Shown piece by piece: positions 1-16,917 of a DNA stretch of 64,000 nucleotides. The position numbers and the translations under genes were made by a program. The stretch's first letter is position 1. Each line of letters opens with the position of its first letter. The notes below the pieces were generated by a model. It worked only from the letters and a program-made list of their open reading frames with translations. It made no database searches and had not been told where the DNA came from. The stretch is from Petrolisthes cinctipes. Lineage: Eukaryota; Arthropoda; Malacostraca; Decapoda; Porcellanidae. Location of the stretch: the NCBI GenBank assembly GCA_033782935.1, contig JAWQEG010002484.1, positions 43,833-107,832 of the forward strand, given 5' to 3'.

Positions 1-682
1 CCCTTCCTCCTTACTTTTCCCCTCTCAAGCCCCATCCACACGATCAAGCACTGACCGGAAGGCAAACTTTGTTACCGGAACCTAGACCAGGTCCAATACA
101 TATTTTTGGTAGGTGGGCGGCGGACATGATAGTGTGGAGCCTGCCGGGAGCTGCTCCATCTGGTAACACTGCTAAAAAAAAACAAGAAAAATAACCTCAG
201 CGAGCAGTGCCCGCCAAGCACTGTTCGATCATGTGGACTGGGCTTTATGCCTTCCCATTTCCTCATCAGCCTCACTTTTCTTTGTTCCCTTGTCTGTTCT
301 TCTTTTTCTTCATATCCCTTCTTTTTCCTCCTATACCTTTGATCTGCATGTGGTCTGATTTGTTTCAGAGTATTGAGAATTTAGTATACACTAACCAAAC
401 ATTGCCCCCTCAGCCCTCTGATATCCAGTGATTTCTCAGAAAATAAAAAGGCATGATGGAAGGTAAAAGATGACACTGCTAAGACTGTGTTAATCGAGAT
501 TATCTTTATCAGTTGGTGTACTCTGGCAAATAAAAATATTGTCTTCTGGAGTTAAGAGTACAATAATAGAAAAAGACAATAGCACTTAAGGAGTTAAAGG
601 GTTGTACCTTTTGTCTGGTCATACAAATATCATTAGCTGCTGCTCTTTTATTCTTATTATGTTAACCAATCTTCATTTTCAA
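1..682. other. Unannotated flank, no gene seen
   Basis: I see no exon, RNA gene or recognisable repeat here. Short open frames on both strands are pyrimidine-rich and lack protein-like composition or convincing splice sites. Confidence 0.4.
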
Positions 683-1419
683 TACTGAAGTGATTGCCTT
701 TGCCACACCCTACAGAGTGGGACTACCAACAAGGAAAATATGCGAGATAACTCTTGGGGGTGAGAGGATGGGGGAAGTGAAGGAGTATAAGTACCTGGGT
801 ACAGTTCTGTGTAAACATGGAAGTATAGAATGAGAAATTAGGGAGAGAGCAATGAGGGGTAGACAGGTCATAGGATCACTGGGAAGGAATATGAAGGGTA
901 GAAGTGCGAGTATGGAAGTGAAAAGGGGACTACGAAATAGCATAATCCTGCCAACACCGACAATATGTGTCAGAGACAAGGACGTGGAGTAGGGCTCATC
1001 AGTCTAGAATATGTGCAGTGGAAATGAGTTGAGAGGAGCATGTGGCCTTACCAGGTGGGATGGAGAAAGAAATGAGAGTGTGTATGAGAGATGTGGTATG
1101 AGTGAGAAGGCAATTGGTATTGAGTGTGGGGTGGTTGAGAGGGTAAAGTGTAATACATCGAGGTGGTTTGGTCATGTGGAAAGAATGCAAGGTGAGGAGT
1201 TTGTAAAGGTGTATGGAAGTGAAGTTGTGGCACCTGGTGTGAGAGGCAGACCTCCGGTTAGATGGTAGAACAGAGTGGAAGAGTATGCGAGGGAGAGAAA
1301 CATGAGGGGCAGAGGAGGGCTTGACCAAGTAAGGAGGGAGTGTTGGAAGAGGGAAAGCTGGTGACACTTATGTTGTGGCTACCCTCTTGGGGAAAGTTCC
1401 CAGAAGGAACAAGGCGTCG
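683..1419 (+). mobile_element. 5'-truncated LINE 3' end (same family as 30-33 kb)
   Basis: This stretch aligns along its length with 32756-33510, the region after the reverse transcriptase in the nearly complete LINE. It shares the peptide strings CGMSEKAIGIECGVVERVK and WFGHVERMQGEEFVK and the same 3' terminus ending in GGCGTCGGAGCT followed by a short GATA-like tail. Several stops and small deletions break the frame, for example a TGA after GSIE and a TAG in the RPPVRW segment. It is a dead copy that begins inside the 3' part of the ORF, as expected for target-primed reverse transcription that stopped early. Confidence 0.85.
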
Positions 1420-2074
1420 GAGCTGTAGATACATAGAACGGTGCTTCCTGTTAAATTCCATAAACTCTGATCAGAAATATCTAATCTCCCTCAACATAAC
1501 TATTGTTTATTCCAAACAAGTAAGTTTAAACAGTATGTGTGGCTGTAAATTTTATCTGGCAGAGAACCGAGGTCAGGCTTGCAGGCCACTTAACACATGC
1601 TCAAACTGATCTCCATGTGAACCTAAAGTCCATTTTTAAGTAGACATATCAGTCCTTCAGTTCAGTTTACAGGCCAAGCCTTTAGTCCAAACCACCTCCA
1701 TTTACACCCAAACTGGACTGTGTTGGCCAGTTTAAATCTGTTCATTCAGCCAGACTGTCATTTGGAACTGTGAGAGGCTTAAGGATACAGTAGTTATTTT
1801 TTTGGTGTCGCAACAAAATTTCAACAGTAAATTTCTAGTTTCCAATGTGGGCCCCAAAAATCTAAACATTTCTGAACAAGACAGCCTAATTCTGTAATTA
1901 CTGAATTTCTTAGATATGAACCTCTACTTATATCACTTGTACTGTAAATCAATTCTGAATTATTATGTTACCAATAGTAACCTACCTGAGTATAACAATA
2001 TTGACACAATTTGGACTGAGGCACTCTTGAGAATGCATAACTTGAAAAGGAATTTGCCAAAAAATTCACTGATG
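1420..2074. other. AT-rich non-coding stretch
   Basis: No coding or repeat signature recognised apart from simple A/T-rich sequence. Confidence 0.35.
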
Positions 2075-2211
2075 TAACTCACATCATTATCATCAACACC
2101 CCATTTCCCTTTTCACAAGGGGTAAGGAAGCCCCAGCACCAGTGCAGGACCCCTGACAAACAAGGACTCCAGCTACAAGGCTATATGAACCTTTAGTAGG
2201 GTAACTGTTAA

Positions 2212-2726
2212 GGCCCACATACACATTACGGCAACCGGAATCTTAAGTAAAACTGAATGTGTATAAAGTGGTCGTCCGTCCAAAAGTGTGTGGAGTCCGG
2301 CGGCTGTCTATCCTGGCTCAGAATCTGTCAACGCCAGATTTCTGTCGTCCAGGTTAATTCCGGCGCCTGATGGCCGGAATGTGTATGGAGGTGCCGTACA
2401 ATAAGCTTCAGTCTCACACCAACTCCTGAGGATATAACTGTTCACCCAAGTGACCATCACATCATCAGATAAACAATTTTGGACTGAGTTTATTGAATTA
2501 TACAGACAACACCCTTGCTCTTGGAAAATAAAATCCAAAGAGTATTGTGAAAAAGGAAAAACTGTCAGTTCCTCGAGTGACGACATGTCTGCCTTCTACC
2601 AAATGTGAGCATGACTGAGGTTGGCCTGATGCAACTGCTGGAATAGTGTGTGGGTGAATCTCTTTTTGGACGGACCGGAGTTGGGACCGAGACGGATCCT
2701 GCGGCTGTAATGTGTATTGGGTCTCC
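2212..2726 (+). mobile_element. Non-autonomous DNA transposon with MADF remnant
   Basis: The two ends are imperfect inverted repeats: GGCCCACATACACATTACGG at the left, and the reverse complement of the right end reads GGAGACCCAATACACATTAC. The interior carries a short open stretch at 2477-2608 whose translation looks like a MADF DNA-binding domain. MADF/Myb-like proteins accompany PIF/Harbinger transposases, so a Harbinger-type remnant is my inference. No transposase is visible. A clear 3-bp target duplication could not be identified. Confidence 0.45.
2477..2608 (+). pseudogene. MADF domain fragment
   Basis: The 43-residue open stretch begins FWTEFIELYRQHPCSWKIKS and continues KEYCEKGK. The pattern is aromatic-x-x-hydrophobic, then L-Y-R-x-H-P, then W-K-x-K-S-x-x-Y, which is typical of the first helix and linker of MADF (Myb/SANT-like) domains. 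The frame closes with TGA soon after, and the rest of the domain, which would extend past 80 residues, is missing. It lies inside the inverted-repeat element and is probably a relic of that element's DNA-binding ORF rather than a host gene. Confidence 0.5.
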
Positions 2727-2736
2727 AACCCTCACC

Positions 2737-2753
2737 CCCCCCCCCCCCTGTAA
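2737..2753. repeat. Poly-C run
   Basis: A C homopolymer of about 15 bases lies in the SINE-like repeat. A similar C-rich patch occurs at 19808-19833 in the related copy. Confidence 0.8.
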
Positions 2754-2775
2754 TGTAGGGGATACATAACTCACA

Positions 2776-5087
2776 CAGCACAATAATGATAGGCCTAAAT
2801 AAAGCCTTTAAAATTCTAGTAGCTTATATCATAAAATGACATAATGGGGCAGTTATGGAAGAAATTTTCAAACCTGGTAATCCAAGCTGGAACTATACAA
2901 CAATTTCAATATCCTAATACCAGCTATAATATCTAATATGTAAATATATGGTTGTTACTAACAGCCAGTAACTATACTTTTTAGCACAATATTTCCACTT
3001 AGGTAGCATCAGTATTGTAAGGCAACACACCAAAGAGTGACTTATGGTTATGGTTCAAAGGAATACCTAATTTTCAGCCCTAAGGAAACAAAGGAACAAT
3101 GGCTTTTTGGTATCCTGGTTACACTGGGCATATATAATCACCAACAACATGCTGAATATACCTGTATCGGTAACCAATATAGCTTACCCAAGTTATGTAC
3201 AACTATTAATAATAAAACAATAATATATTCACATAAAGAAAAGTCCTCAGTATACTACCTTCATTATAAATTATTCATGTGATATGTTGTCAGGAGAATA
3301 TTATCTCTTGAGTTTATATAAACAATACAATTAGTATTAATCTACAGTACAAATAAGAAAATAAATAAACTAAATAAAGTTGAATCCTTTTTAGCAACAC
3401 CAACAAGCATTAGACTTCATCTGTAATAACAACTAAAATATAAAATAAATCACTGTATTACTGAATATAATGCTTATCTGCTTATCATTCCCTCAATACC
3501 CAATGTCCCAGGTGGAGTTGTCTTTGTAAAAATGTATTTAAATGCCACAGAACTGACCACACAGTTGCCAGATACCACTAAACCTTCACAAACAATCAAT
3601 AATAAAACACTCCTGGCTGTTTCTCCCCCCAGTGGTCAAAATATGGAATGTGATGGTCAGTACATAGCCAAGAAACTGCCCACAACACACTCGACGCCCA
3701 AAATGACATAAAAACATCTCCACCTTGGCACCAGAGTGTAAGGATGTCAGGCCAGCAGAACACTACTCACGTTCGTCTATATTATGTACAGTTATAACTT
3801 ATCTAAATACATTCATACTTTAATATCAACACCTTTTGTCTTACCTAGGCAGTCGCGTTGGCTTCCCTAAGCTCTATGTAGGTTAGAGGACGACCATAGC
3901 TCGATATAAGTTTAGTATAACCCCCGACCCCTTTGTCACATCTCTTGTAATGGCGGGCGCTTAGCTAACGATACCGACACTAGCTTGGGGTTTTAAATAG
4001 TAATGTAATAGGATTCAGGTCAGTCATATATACATTATTATACACCTATTTGCTTTCCTAATAGTTTACTACATAATATATAAAGTAAATGTATTATTTA
4101 TTGGGCGTCAAAGACATAAAAATGAAAATATTGCTCCGATGATATTGTCAATTTTAGCTGTTCAATGGATTTAATGGTGCATTTCGTATATATTTTATAA
4201 TATGAAACATTTCATTAACTCAGATGATAGTAAATGAGCATCAAATATAACTTAATAGCACTTGCTCCTCCAATTATCATCGGAAGTGTATGAATTTCTT
4301 GTCCCAGTTGAGTACGAATGGAGAAATCAAATGAATATATAAAAATATTTTTGCTATGAACTATATATAAAAATGCATGGCCCTTTCTCTCCATATGTAA
4401 TTAATCCTCAACTGTTATTTGAGCCTTATACTATTATATTTCTGCATATACCTATATTCCATACACCTCTATGCTGATATAAGTAAAAGAAACATTAGGG
4501 AAGTAAAAGAGCTTCATTGACAACATAAACAAAAGGTTGAAGAATCAGCTGACAAATGAAATGTTTATATTTACTCTCTGATCAGCTGTTTTCTTGACAA
4601 ACATGCTTTCGTTCATATGGAGCCTTGATGCTGTTTATGGGATATAAATGAGTCATGAAATAGACAATTAATGGAAATTTAAAGAGGGGCGGGCAAAGAA
4701 ACTGCAGTCAGCGGTAAGAGAAAATGGAAGTTATGTCAACAAATACTTTTATCTTATCAAAAATCTAAGATTAGTAATTTCATATATTAGGCATCATAAA
4801 ATTGAAAACTTGAATTACATATTAATTGATTGGTCCCTTGGCTAGTATTTGTAGTTAATAACTTAGTATGGTCCATCAAGTTGGTGATTAGATAAATAAA
4901 TGTGGGGAACCTACATCCTCTGCCAGCTGCTTGTTAGTACAGCAGACGACCCCAGTCACGGAACTAAACTCAAGAAAATTGCTCAATAATATTATCATAA
5001 GAAGATTAGTAAATTTATTAAAAGCAAAGTCGTTCTTGAAAAAGTATAAATACTATACCATTTAACAAGGTATATATACCGTGCCCT
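2776..5087. other. AT-rich intergenic stretch
   Basis: No exon-like frame with splice sites and no repeat shared with the rest of the window was recognised. A GC-richer patch near 3945-3990 is too short to call as a promoter. Confidence 0.35.
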
Positions 5088-5381
5088 TTACATAAGCAGA
5101 CGGTGAGACCGTGAGACTGAAGGACTGATTTGTTCTTGCCACCGATGGCATCCCTTCAGGCTGGGTGGCCCGAGATCGAGGCTTATCGTTGTAGGTAAAC
5201 TGGGTACCTGGGTGGAGAGGGATAGCATAATTTTGTAACCCAAGTACGAGCTTCTAATGTATGGCGCATGTCGTGTAGCACTGGTGGAATAAAATAAAAT
5301 TTTCCCTCCCACTGAAAGCTCCGGTGAATTAGACCTTTCCAACAGTTTATTTTGACGAGCGGCTAGTTGCTTTGCCGTCTC

Positions 5382-5945
5382 TCATTTACTGAATTTGAAG
5401 GTCCTAAACTTAATTCTGAACCCTTCTGCAGTACAGTCAAGCCCCTTTAAAAGAGCAGTCTTTACTTTCTCGTAATTTTCTGTATCCTCTGGTTTAAGCT
5501 GATGATAAACTTCTAATGCTTTACCTTGTAATAAAGAAGCTAATGCAATCGCCCACCGTACCCCGCGACCACTTAGCACTACTGGCAAATCTTTCAAATC
5601 TCAGGAGATAAGCATCGATGTTGTCATACTTCTCACTGAATACTGGAAGCTTAGGGAACTTTACCTTTTCGTGGTCAGGCTGTACCTCGCCCCGGGCAGA
5701 GTAGTCAGTTCTCTCTCTCGAACGCGTAGTTCTTCCTGCTTCAGCTCAATCTCAGCCTTCCTCGCTTCACGTTCAGCCTGCCTCTCTTCTCGTTCTTCCG
5801 CTTCCCTCGCATGGTCACACAATATATACTTTCCTGGATGAATTTTTTTAAGGCCTCTCCTTCAAGACCAAGCTCTCTGCCAAGTTTCAGGTATTTTTCC
5901 ACTTCCATCCCGACCAACTTATTAAACTGGGCACATCAGAAGGTC
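5382..5945 (-). pseudogene. gag-like coding remnant
   Basis: Two pieces are readable on the minus strand. The upstream piece (about 5820-5700) encodes a highly charged Glu/Arg/Lys-rich helix of coiled-coil type. The downstream piece (5597-5382) encodes about 70 residues with the spacing W-A-x-x-L-A-S-L-L-x-G-K-A-L-E-V-Y seen in capsid regions of gypsy-type gag proteins. The two are in different frames near 5600, and the downstream frame stops at about 5382. It is therefore a broken gag, with no capsid end and no zinc knuckle. Confidence 0.55.
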
Positions 5946-5963
5946 CCCCCTGTTCGGGCGCCA
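5946..5963 (-). other. Primer binding site, tRNA-Lys type
   Basis: The minus strand reads TGGCGCCCGAACAGGGGG, three bases after the LTR end AACA. The first 16 bases equal the 3' end complement of a lysine tRNA, a primer used by many retroelements. Its position just 3' of an LTR end and 5' of gag-like sequence is what identifies the element as an LTR retrotransposon. Confidence 0.75.
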
Positions 5964-6179
5964 AAATGTTAAAAGTTCCGACGAGACGAGATAGAAGTTT
6001 CTCGTTTTCACGGACCTCCTATATAGTACACCAGTAATAATAGTTGGTACGTGTATAGAAAACAATCACTTAGAAACTTTTCATATGCTGTATCAGAAAA
6101 ATAATATATATATACAAAAAATGTCATATTACAGTATTGCAATTTATATTAATTAGTAATTGCTGTCGGTCGTCCACAC

Positions 6180-6392
6180 CAGCTGTCTCCGTACCGCCAC
6201 ACACACACACCGGCTGTCTCCATACCACCACACCACACACGCACCGGCTGTCTCCATACCACAACACACACACACCGGCTGTCTTCTTGAAGTTGCTGCT
6301 GCTACACACACACACACACACACACCGGCTGTCTCCGAACCGCCACACACCGGCTGTCTCCGAACCGCCACACACCGACCTTCCTCCCGCTG
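6180..6392. repeat. CA-rich minisatellite inside the LTR
   Basis: Six or so copies of CACCGGCTGTCTCC (variants CACCAGCTGTCTCC and CACCGGCTGTCTTC), separated by (CA)n and CCATACCAC/CGAACCGCCAC spacers. Overlapping open frames on both strands here are translations of this repeat and not genes. Confidence 0.85.
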
Positions 6393-6830
6393 CCACACCA
6401 TGTATGTCTCCCTGACCGCACCACCAAGGTCTTACAAAGGAGTACGGAAGTATCCCACGTTGCTGGCCACTCTGGTATCCCACAGATGCGTCCACCCTGG
6501 CTTCTAGTACTGTATACCCCCAGCGACGACCAGTTATCCGTATTTACTCCCCCAAGCAGAGGAAGTCCTTGCTAGGTCAGTGGTAAAACAACGTTGGTTG
6601 TGGAGTAGGAGAGCGGGCAGGTCAGCACGGCTTGAGCTGTGTTGGAGGTCTGCCCTCCAGTCTAAAACTTACATCCCAGCCAAGCTCGTAATGAAGAGAA
6701 TGAAGCATTAGCTGGTGATTCATTAATTAGTTGAGCATCTCGACACCCTGATCAACAAAAATACAAAACAAAACAAAAATAACACCTACATCCATTACCA
6801 CTAAACAATCACTTTGTCAGTACCCTGACA

Positions 6831-7960
6831 AATATACATATATATAAATCTCCAATAGTCACTTCCCTGTCACTGGTTTCGCAATACAAGAGGCAGGTTT
6901 ATGGAACTTCACACTGGCCCCATGGTCTCTGTGACTGGTCTCGAGGCTTTCCACCGGCCACACAGGCCCCCCTCCACCATCACAGGCTATGGGCCACTAT
7001 CAATTTCCGCAAAGAGCACCATATTAATATCATAAACGAACTCTACACGGGTTCGAACCTAAAACCACGCTAGGTATCCAACAACACTCAATTTAATTAT
7101 AACATTTGCAATAATAACACATCAACCCAATACCGATATAAAGACAACAATGGTCTCACATCAACTCCGAACACATTTGTAATCAGAAAGGTAGGGGGGA
7201 GGGGGAGACACCGACTCAGCCAGGAGAAGGAGTTAGTCGGTAGCTTGTAGTGGGGTGGAGATGTGATTAGAGAATTCAGGGCCAGCCCACGGTCTCGAGG
7301 TAACTCCAGAGACAGAGAAAGCAGCCAGAAGGAAAGAGCACAGGATGATTGCATTTTGTAGGTCGCAGTGTAGTGGCTGTCTGACGTCTGCCAGCTGGAG
7401 CCTCGGTGTGTTCTGACATCGACTACGATGAGTCCGATGGTAGATGCTAGAGGGGTCGAACTTGGAAAGTAGGTGGATCGAAGCTTGCGAGCAGCTCAAA
7501 GACTCAGAGTGGTAGTTGGAGAGAAGTGGTTAGTAGTCGGGGTGGTAGTTGTTCCCTTTCACACACTCAAGTCTCACATCTCGCACACAGACGCCATACA
7601 ACACACACGTACACTTCTCCACATGCACCCCTATACACACATACTATCACTCTAAAACTACATCGCCTCAATGATCATAACGAAATCGATAGGCGTTAAA
7701 CCCTAACAACTAAAATCAAACCTACATCTCGGCAGCCTATACTCCTACAAGGCAGCCCAGGTGGAAGATGCTCGCCTGGATAAACTTAATCCCTTATGTC
7801 TCTGGCTCCACATAGCAAAATGACTCCATTACCATGGCGCCATCCCTAAAATACTAACAAAGGCGAAATTGACAAGTCTACCAACAAGCCATGCTAAGAA
7901 GAAAGGAAATAGAAAGAGAGGAGGGATAGTGGAAGAATTGAAGGGGGTGCCTGGGGAACT
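6831..7960. other. Unclassified, possibly further retroelement debris
   Basis: The stretch is GC-richer than its surroundings and has several short frames without recognisable domains. It may be the flank of the LTR element or a second eroded element. Nothing here matches other repeats in the window that I can identify. Confidence 0.3.
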
Positions 7961-7974
7961 GAAAAGGAGCCTAT

Positions 7975-10130
7975 AAACACTAATAGTAGTATCCACATAC
8001 AGCCATCACAACAGACACCATACCCTCAAATAAACAACAATCAAACCCCTTCATCCAGCATTTTTTTCATGTAAGCCACCTTCACCTTCACCCTGAAGAC
8101 AGACAAGTTATCAGACGTAAGAGACATTTCCCCACTGACCCAGCCTATGCACCATTCACAAACCGTCAGACGAATCACATCCACAACCTCATGCACTCAT
8201 CTGCCTGTGGCCCTGACAACATCAGTAACATACACCTTAAACATCTTGGACAACAAGGCATACAAGTACTCACTAACATAGCAAACTACAGCTTCTCACA
8301 CAACACAAAACCCAACATCTGGCAGCACGGCAAAATCATCACTATCCCCAAACCCAACAAAGATCCCACACTACCCTCATCCCACTGTCCCATCACCCTC
8401 CTTTGCACCCCCTCCAAAGTTACTGAGCGCCTCATCATCAGCTTAATCACACCACACATTCCCCTTGCATCCTCACAACATGGTTTCAGACCACTACACT
8501 CAACAAACACTCTTCTCACAGACCTCACACAAAGAATTTATGATGGCAGAACACTCCTCGTCACACTGGACATCAGCAAAGCATTCGATGCCAACCCCCG
8601 CCACAACCTCACAAACAAAATATACAACACAAACATGCACTTCTTGGGAGGAAGAGCAGCCCAGGTTACATTTGCTGGTCAGTCATCTAACATTAAAAGT
8701 TTCACCAACGGTGTCCCCCAACGTTCTGTTCTCTCACCCACCCTTTTCAATTTATACATGCACGACCTACCAACACCCCAGGCACCACAAATACATGTAG
8801 CCTCCTATGCAGACGACATAACACTCACATGTACACACAGCCACTCACATCCTTCAACCCTACCTCAACACACTTAATGCCTGGTTCACCAAACTTAAAA
8901 TTGCACCCACCAAATCAGATGTCACGCTTCACACCAACTGGAACGCAGAACACCGCTACACACCACACCTCACCATAAACAACCCCCCCCCAAAAAAAAT
9001 ACTTGGCATATTATACATACAATACATCCATGACATTCAAACAACATACCACGGCCATCAAAAACAAATGCATGCCAAGACTTAAAGCCCTCAGATCACT
9101 TGCCAAGTTGCCAGCACAACATTTGGACACAACAAAGAAACCACAACCAGTGTACAAACAATATATCTTATCAGTGATGGATTATGCAAGCCCTGCCTGG
9201 GCCTCAAACCTCACTGAGACCCATCTCAACACCCTTCAGACCATACAGAATAGAGCCCTAAAGATAATCACAGGCTGCACAGCTACCACACCTACAGACC
9301 ACTTACACCATGAAACCAAAGTCCTCAAAATCATGGACCACCTTGACATGAGAAGCACACAAACACTTGCTGCAGCCTCCACAAACCCACACCACCCACT
9401 ACACTACATGGCAGAACACCCACACATGCCAAGGAACATCAAAACAATACCCAGTACACGATACCATACACAAATACTATTATCTCTTACACCCTGCCCA
9501 CCCCAAACCAGACTCTAGAAACATATCCATACTCAAATCACTCACCAATCCATCCAAACACTCAAGAACACTCAGCTGCATGCACGACCTCCTGACATCC
9601 ACCCATCTGAATCCTCCCTTCCCCGTGAGGACAGAGTCCACCTGGCCAGCCTGCGATGTGGCCATCACCCGGCCCTTTTGACATAGAAGCAGCTAGATGA
9701 AACCATTGCAGATACCTGTCCGGGATGCAATACAGCACCCCATTCTATTAAATACATTATGGAAGACTGCAATGTACACAACCACACAACATACACTCTC
9801 TGAGGGCATTGTGGGAAAGCCTGGTTCAGGCCATGGCCTTCCTCAGGAGCTCGGGGGCTGCTCAGCCAGACAGCTTGAGGAACTTCAACATCATCATCAT
9901 CCACAGCTCTCTGAATCTCAGCATCCCAACACTCTATACCCTTCCGGACACTTGGAACTTTGGCCTCTCCACATACTTTAGACATTTTTAACCAAACAAT
10001 CCTTATATAAAACCATAAGCCTTCAAAACCCCTTTCCTCCATCACTTTCAACCAAGGCTCACTCCACATTATTCACATATTCCTCCATGAGTGAACGACT
10101 GTTTTGTAATAAATTTAAAGAGGACTAGCA
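7975..10130 (+). mobile_element. 5'-truncated jockey-like LINE
   Basis: Coding remnant of a non-LTR reverse transcriptase. At 8191-8877 it shows ACGPDNISNIHLKHLG, then ASSQHGFRPLHSTN, then LVTLDISKAFD, then GVPQRSVLSPTLFNLYM, then the catalytic YADD near 8806. After frameshifts around 8880-9000 (including a C8A8 run) the C-terminal part continues at 9003-9518 with YILSVMDYASPAWASNL. A further frameshifted tail reaches about 10069, and AATAAA precedes the end near 10110. The endonuclease is missing, so the copy is 5'-truncated. The copy at 26.5-28 kb is of the same family. Confidence 0.85.
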
Positions 10131-11749
10131 TCAGGCCCCAAAGAACTATACAGCTCTAGAAAAAGGCATGAAAATGATAGGGAAAATATGAATTTTTGAG
10201 AAAAGAAAATCTGAACTGCACAAAGTTAAATACTGGACAAAAGGCAGATAGATTCTTTGAGTCATTGCCTATGTGTTAGTAGGTAAGTAAGTACACAAGT
10301 TGGTAAGCAAGTATATATATACAGTATAAGGAAACAGAAGGAAATGAGGGCTAGTTGCAGAACTGAAAGGGAAAGGCTGGGACCAAAGGAGCACCAAAAC
10401 TTTATAAATATTGCCCCTCCAGGAAACCTGTTTGTTATTCTTCCACCTCTACTGTCTTTCCTACATTGCTTCGACCGTGATTTCTATGCCATCCACCTTA
10501 CAATCATGATTTATCAGGTATAACAATAGTCAATCCTCATATCACATACACTTCATTTGTCTCAATTCACTTCACATAGCCATGTACAGTCAGGCTCAGG
10601 AATTCATACACAAACTCTAGGCTTCATGGAATCACAACACACAGAAATATAAGTCTATATAACTGCAATACATCATAATAATAGGCTTGTTGTTCTGCAG
10701 TCACCTAGTCACTTGGTAGACCATTCACTGCAGTACTTTTACAATAATAGCCTCGCTTTTTGATGAGCCTGTGTACAAATTCCTGTGGCCAACTGTACAG
10801 TATGTAGAGTTTAATGGTTATCAAAGTGGGTCCGTTTCCCCATAATGTTACCAGACAGCTTTGTTGTGACCGTGTAATACAGACTGCATACTGTATTAAC
10901 ATTGTCTCAGTACTACAAATTAAACAACCAATTATGCAATAAAATGGTCAAATTCACACTGAGGATGGCTTGCTTCCATTATTGGGAGATAATTGCCTCT
11001 CAATTTGTGGCATAGTAATTATTCTGAATAATGAACTAGCAACAAGTATGATAAACATTGCCATCTATATAAAGATAATATTTATACACAACTTATTGGT
11101 TAGGAAAAGCAGCAGCCTATTTTGAAAATAGATACAATATGTTACCACAATTACATAAAAGTATTCGACAAACAGAAACTTTGTCAATTCCAATAAGAAT
11201 ATAGGCGATTGCAGTTTTGCACCAAGCCCATGACATAAGAGTTAAGGTATGTGGCATGGATTACAGCTCTTGCTTTAGTAAACTAGAGGGTATTATAACT
11301 AACAATAAGACCAGGCATAAAAATCTGAAAATAACATTTATCTTTTATTAGGCATCTGTACACGTAATCTATTAAATACATTAAACTCATAAAAAATGAG
11401 TTCTGTGTGAAGGAATATGTAATCAAATATCCTCAATGTGTTCTTGAAAAGGTTAAATTGTAAAAACCTAAATAATTAATATTTTCGTTTTAACCATTTT
11501 AATTCTTTCAACAACCAAGTATAATAATAACAATAATTATAATAATTCTCCTTTGATATCCAAGAGGTATTTACAACTTGATACACATTTCACCACACTA
11601 TGAAACTCTTGAGACGAACACCCTGATTGACTGTCTGAGATCCTGGACAGCCATAATCACTTTCCCTGAAGCTACTGCTGCTGTTCTAGGTCCCAGTACC
11701 AGTGAGGATGTTCGTTATCCTGCACTTTCAGAGAAACTCCCAAGTAACC
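10131..11749. other. Intergenic stretch 3' of NDUFAB1
   Basis: AT-rich sequence without recognised genes or repeats. Its right part presumably contains the 3' UTR of NDUFAB1 (minus strand). I could not choose a polyadenylation site. Confidence 0.35.
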
Positions 11750-16220
<4,471 letters not shown>

Positions 16221-16245
16221 TTTCGTCAGTCAGCCGTTCATCAGC

Positions 16246-16450
16246 TTGCAGAGGGACCGGAAATATAAAGCCATTGCCAAGGACTCAGAGGGGTTGATTA
16301 TATAATGTTAGCTTTATTTCACACAGAACATTATGATTATATTTATCAGCTTACTTTACACAGGGACTGGAAATAATATAAAGCCACTGCCAAGGAGAGG
16401 GGTTGTATATATAATGTTAGCTTATTATTTCACACAAGACATTATATATA
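16246..16450. repeat. Imperfect tandem duplication
   Basis: Two copies of about 110 bp share AAATATAAAGCCATTGCCAA / AATATAAAGCCACTGCCAAG and ATATAATGTTAGCTT with TATTTCACACA. The repeat lies just upstream of NDUFAB1 exon 1. Confidence 0.75.
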
Positions 16451-16917
16451 TATATATATTTTTTTTATCGAATAATAGCTAAATAAAATCCTAAGTGCTT
16501 ATCTGTGGTCTTGTTTCCTAGCATTAAACCATATTGCTGCTCACATTAATTATCACCATCACTTTTCGTCTCTGCTTATAACCACAGAGCTAAAAACATA
16601 GAGCGCTTAACCCTGTGTTATTAGATAGGGGAGGAGTGTCACAGCAGGCGAGCGCTCTATTGTATAGATACTTGCCCATTGAACTCCCGTACGTACTTGT
16701 ATAGTATGTTTCTGTCCACAGTTATTGACATTTCCCTAATTTGTAAAGCATTGTATCTTGTTATCTAATTATAAAGGTTTTGTTAAATCAATTAACAAGG
16801 CTCAGATAATGTCCATAGGGAAAATTATGCAAAGAAATTAAACTTAAACTGGTTTATTAAACAAGACAAATATATATAACTGTAATCTGAATCCCTCTCC
16901 CTCCACTTACCTTACAT

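Larger units (their letters stand above)
2084..2766 (-). mobile_element. SINE-like repeat, split by a DNA transposon
   Basis: The ends (2084-2211 and 2727-2766) match the SINE-like element at 19672-19910. They share the CATCATCA tail, the CCCCATTTCC block, the GTGCAGGA block and the GGGGATACA block. The 9-bp direct repeat TAACTCACA occurs at 2075-2083 and 2767-2775 and is a plausible target-site duplication. About 515 bp of unrelated sequence (2212-2726) sits inside it, so this insertion is older than the element it carries. The orientation is given by the (ATG)n-like tail, which lies on the left. Confidence 0.6.
5350..6830 (-). mobile_element. Partial gypsy-like LTR retrotransposon (LTR, PBS, gag)
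   Basis: Read on the minus strand, this is a probable LTR (about 6830 to 5967) that starts TGTCAGGG and ends AACA. It is followed by a 3-base spacer, a primer binding site and broken gag-like coding sequence down to about 5380. No protease, reverse transcriptase, integrase or second LTR is seen, so the element is truncated. The LTR contains a CA-rich tandem repeat. The left limit of LTR homology is inferred from the TG...CA rule only, because no second LTR is available for comparison. Confidence 0.6.

Noticed and set aside
5946..5963. Primer site identical over 16 bases to that of lentiviruses
   Set aside because: The lysine tRNA 3' end is conserved and is used by many gypsy-type retrotransposons; no envelope or lentiviral genes are present.
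8191..10069. Host gene encoding a reverse transcriptase-like protein
   Set aside because: Frameshifts, missing endonuclease and a second copy at 26.5 kb show it is a dead retrotransposon.
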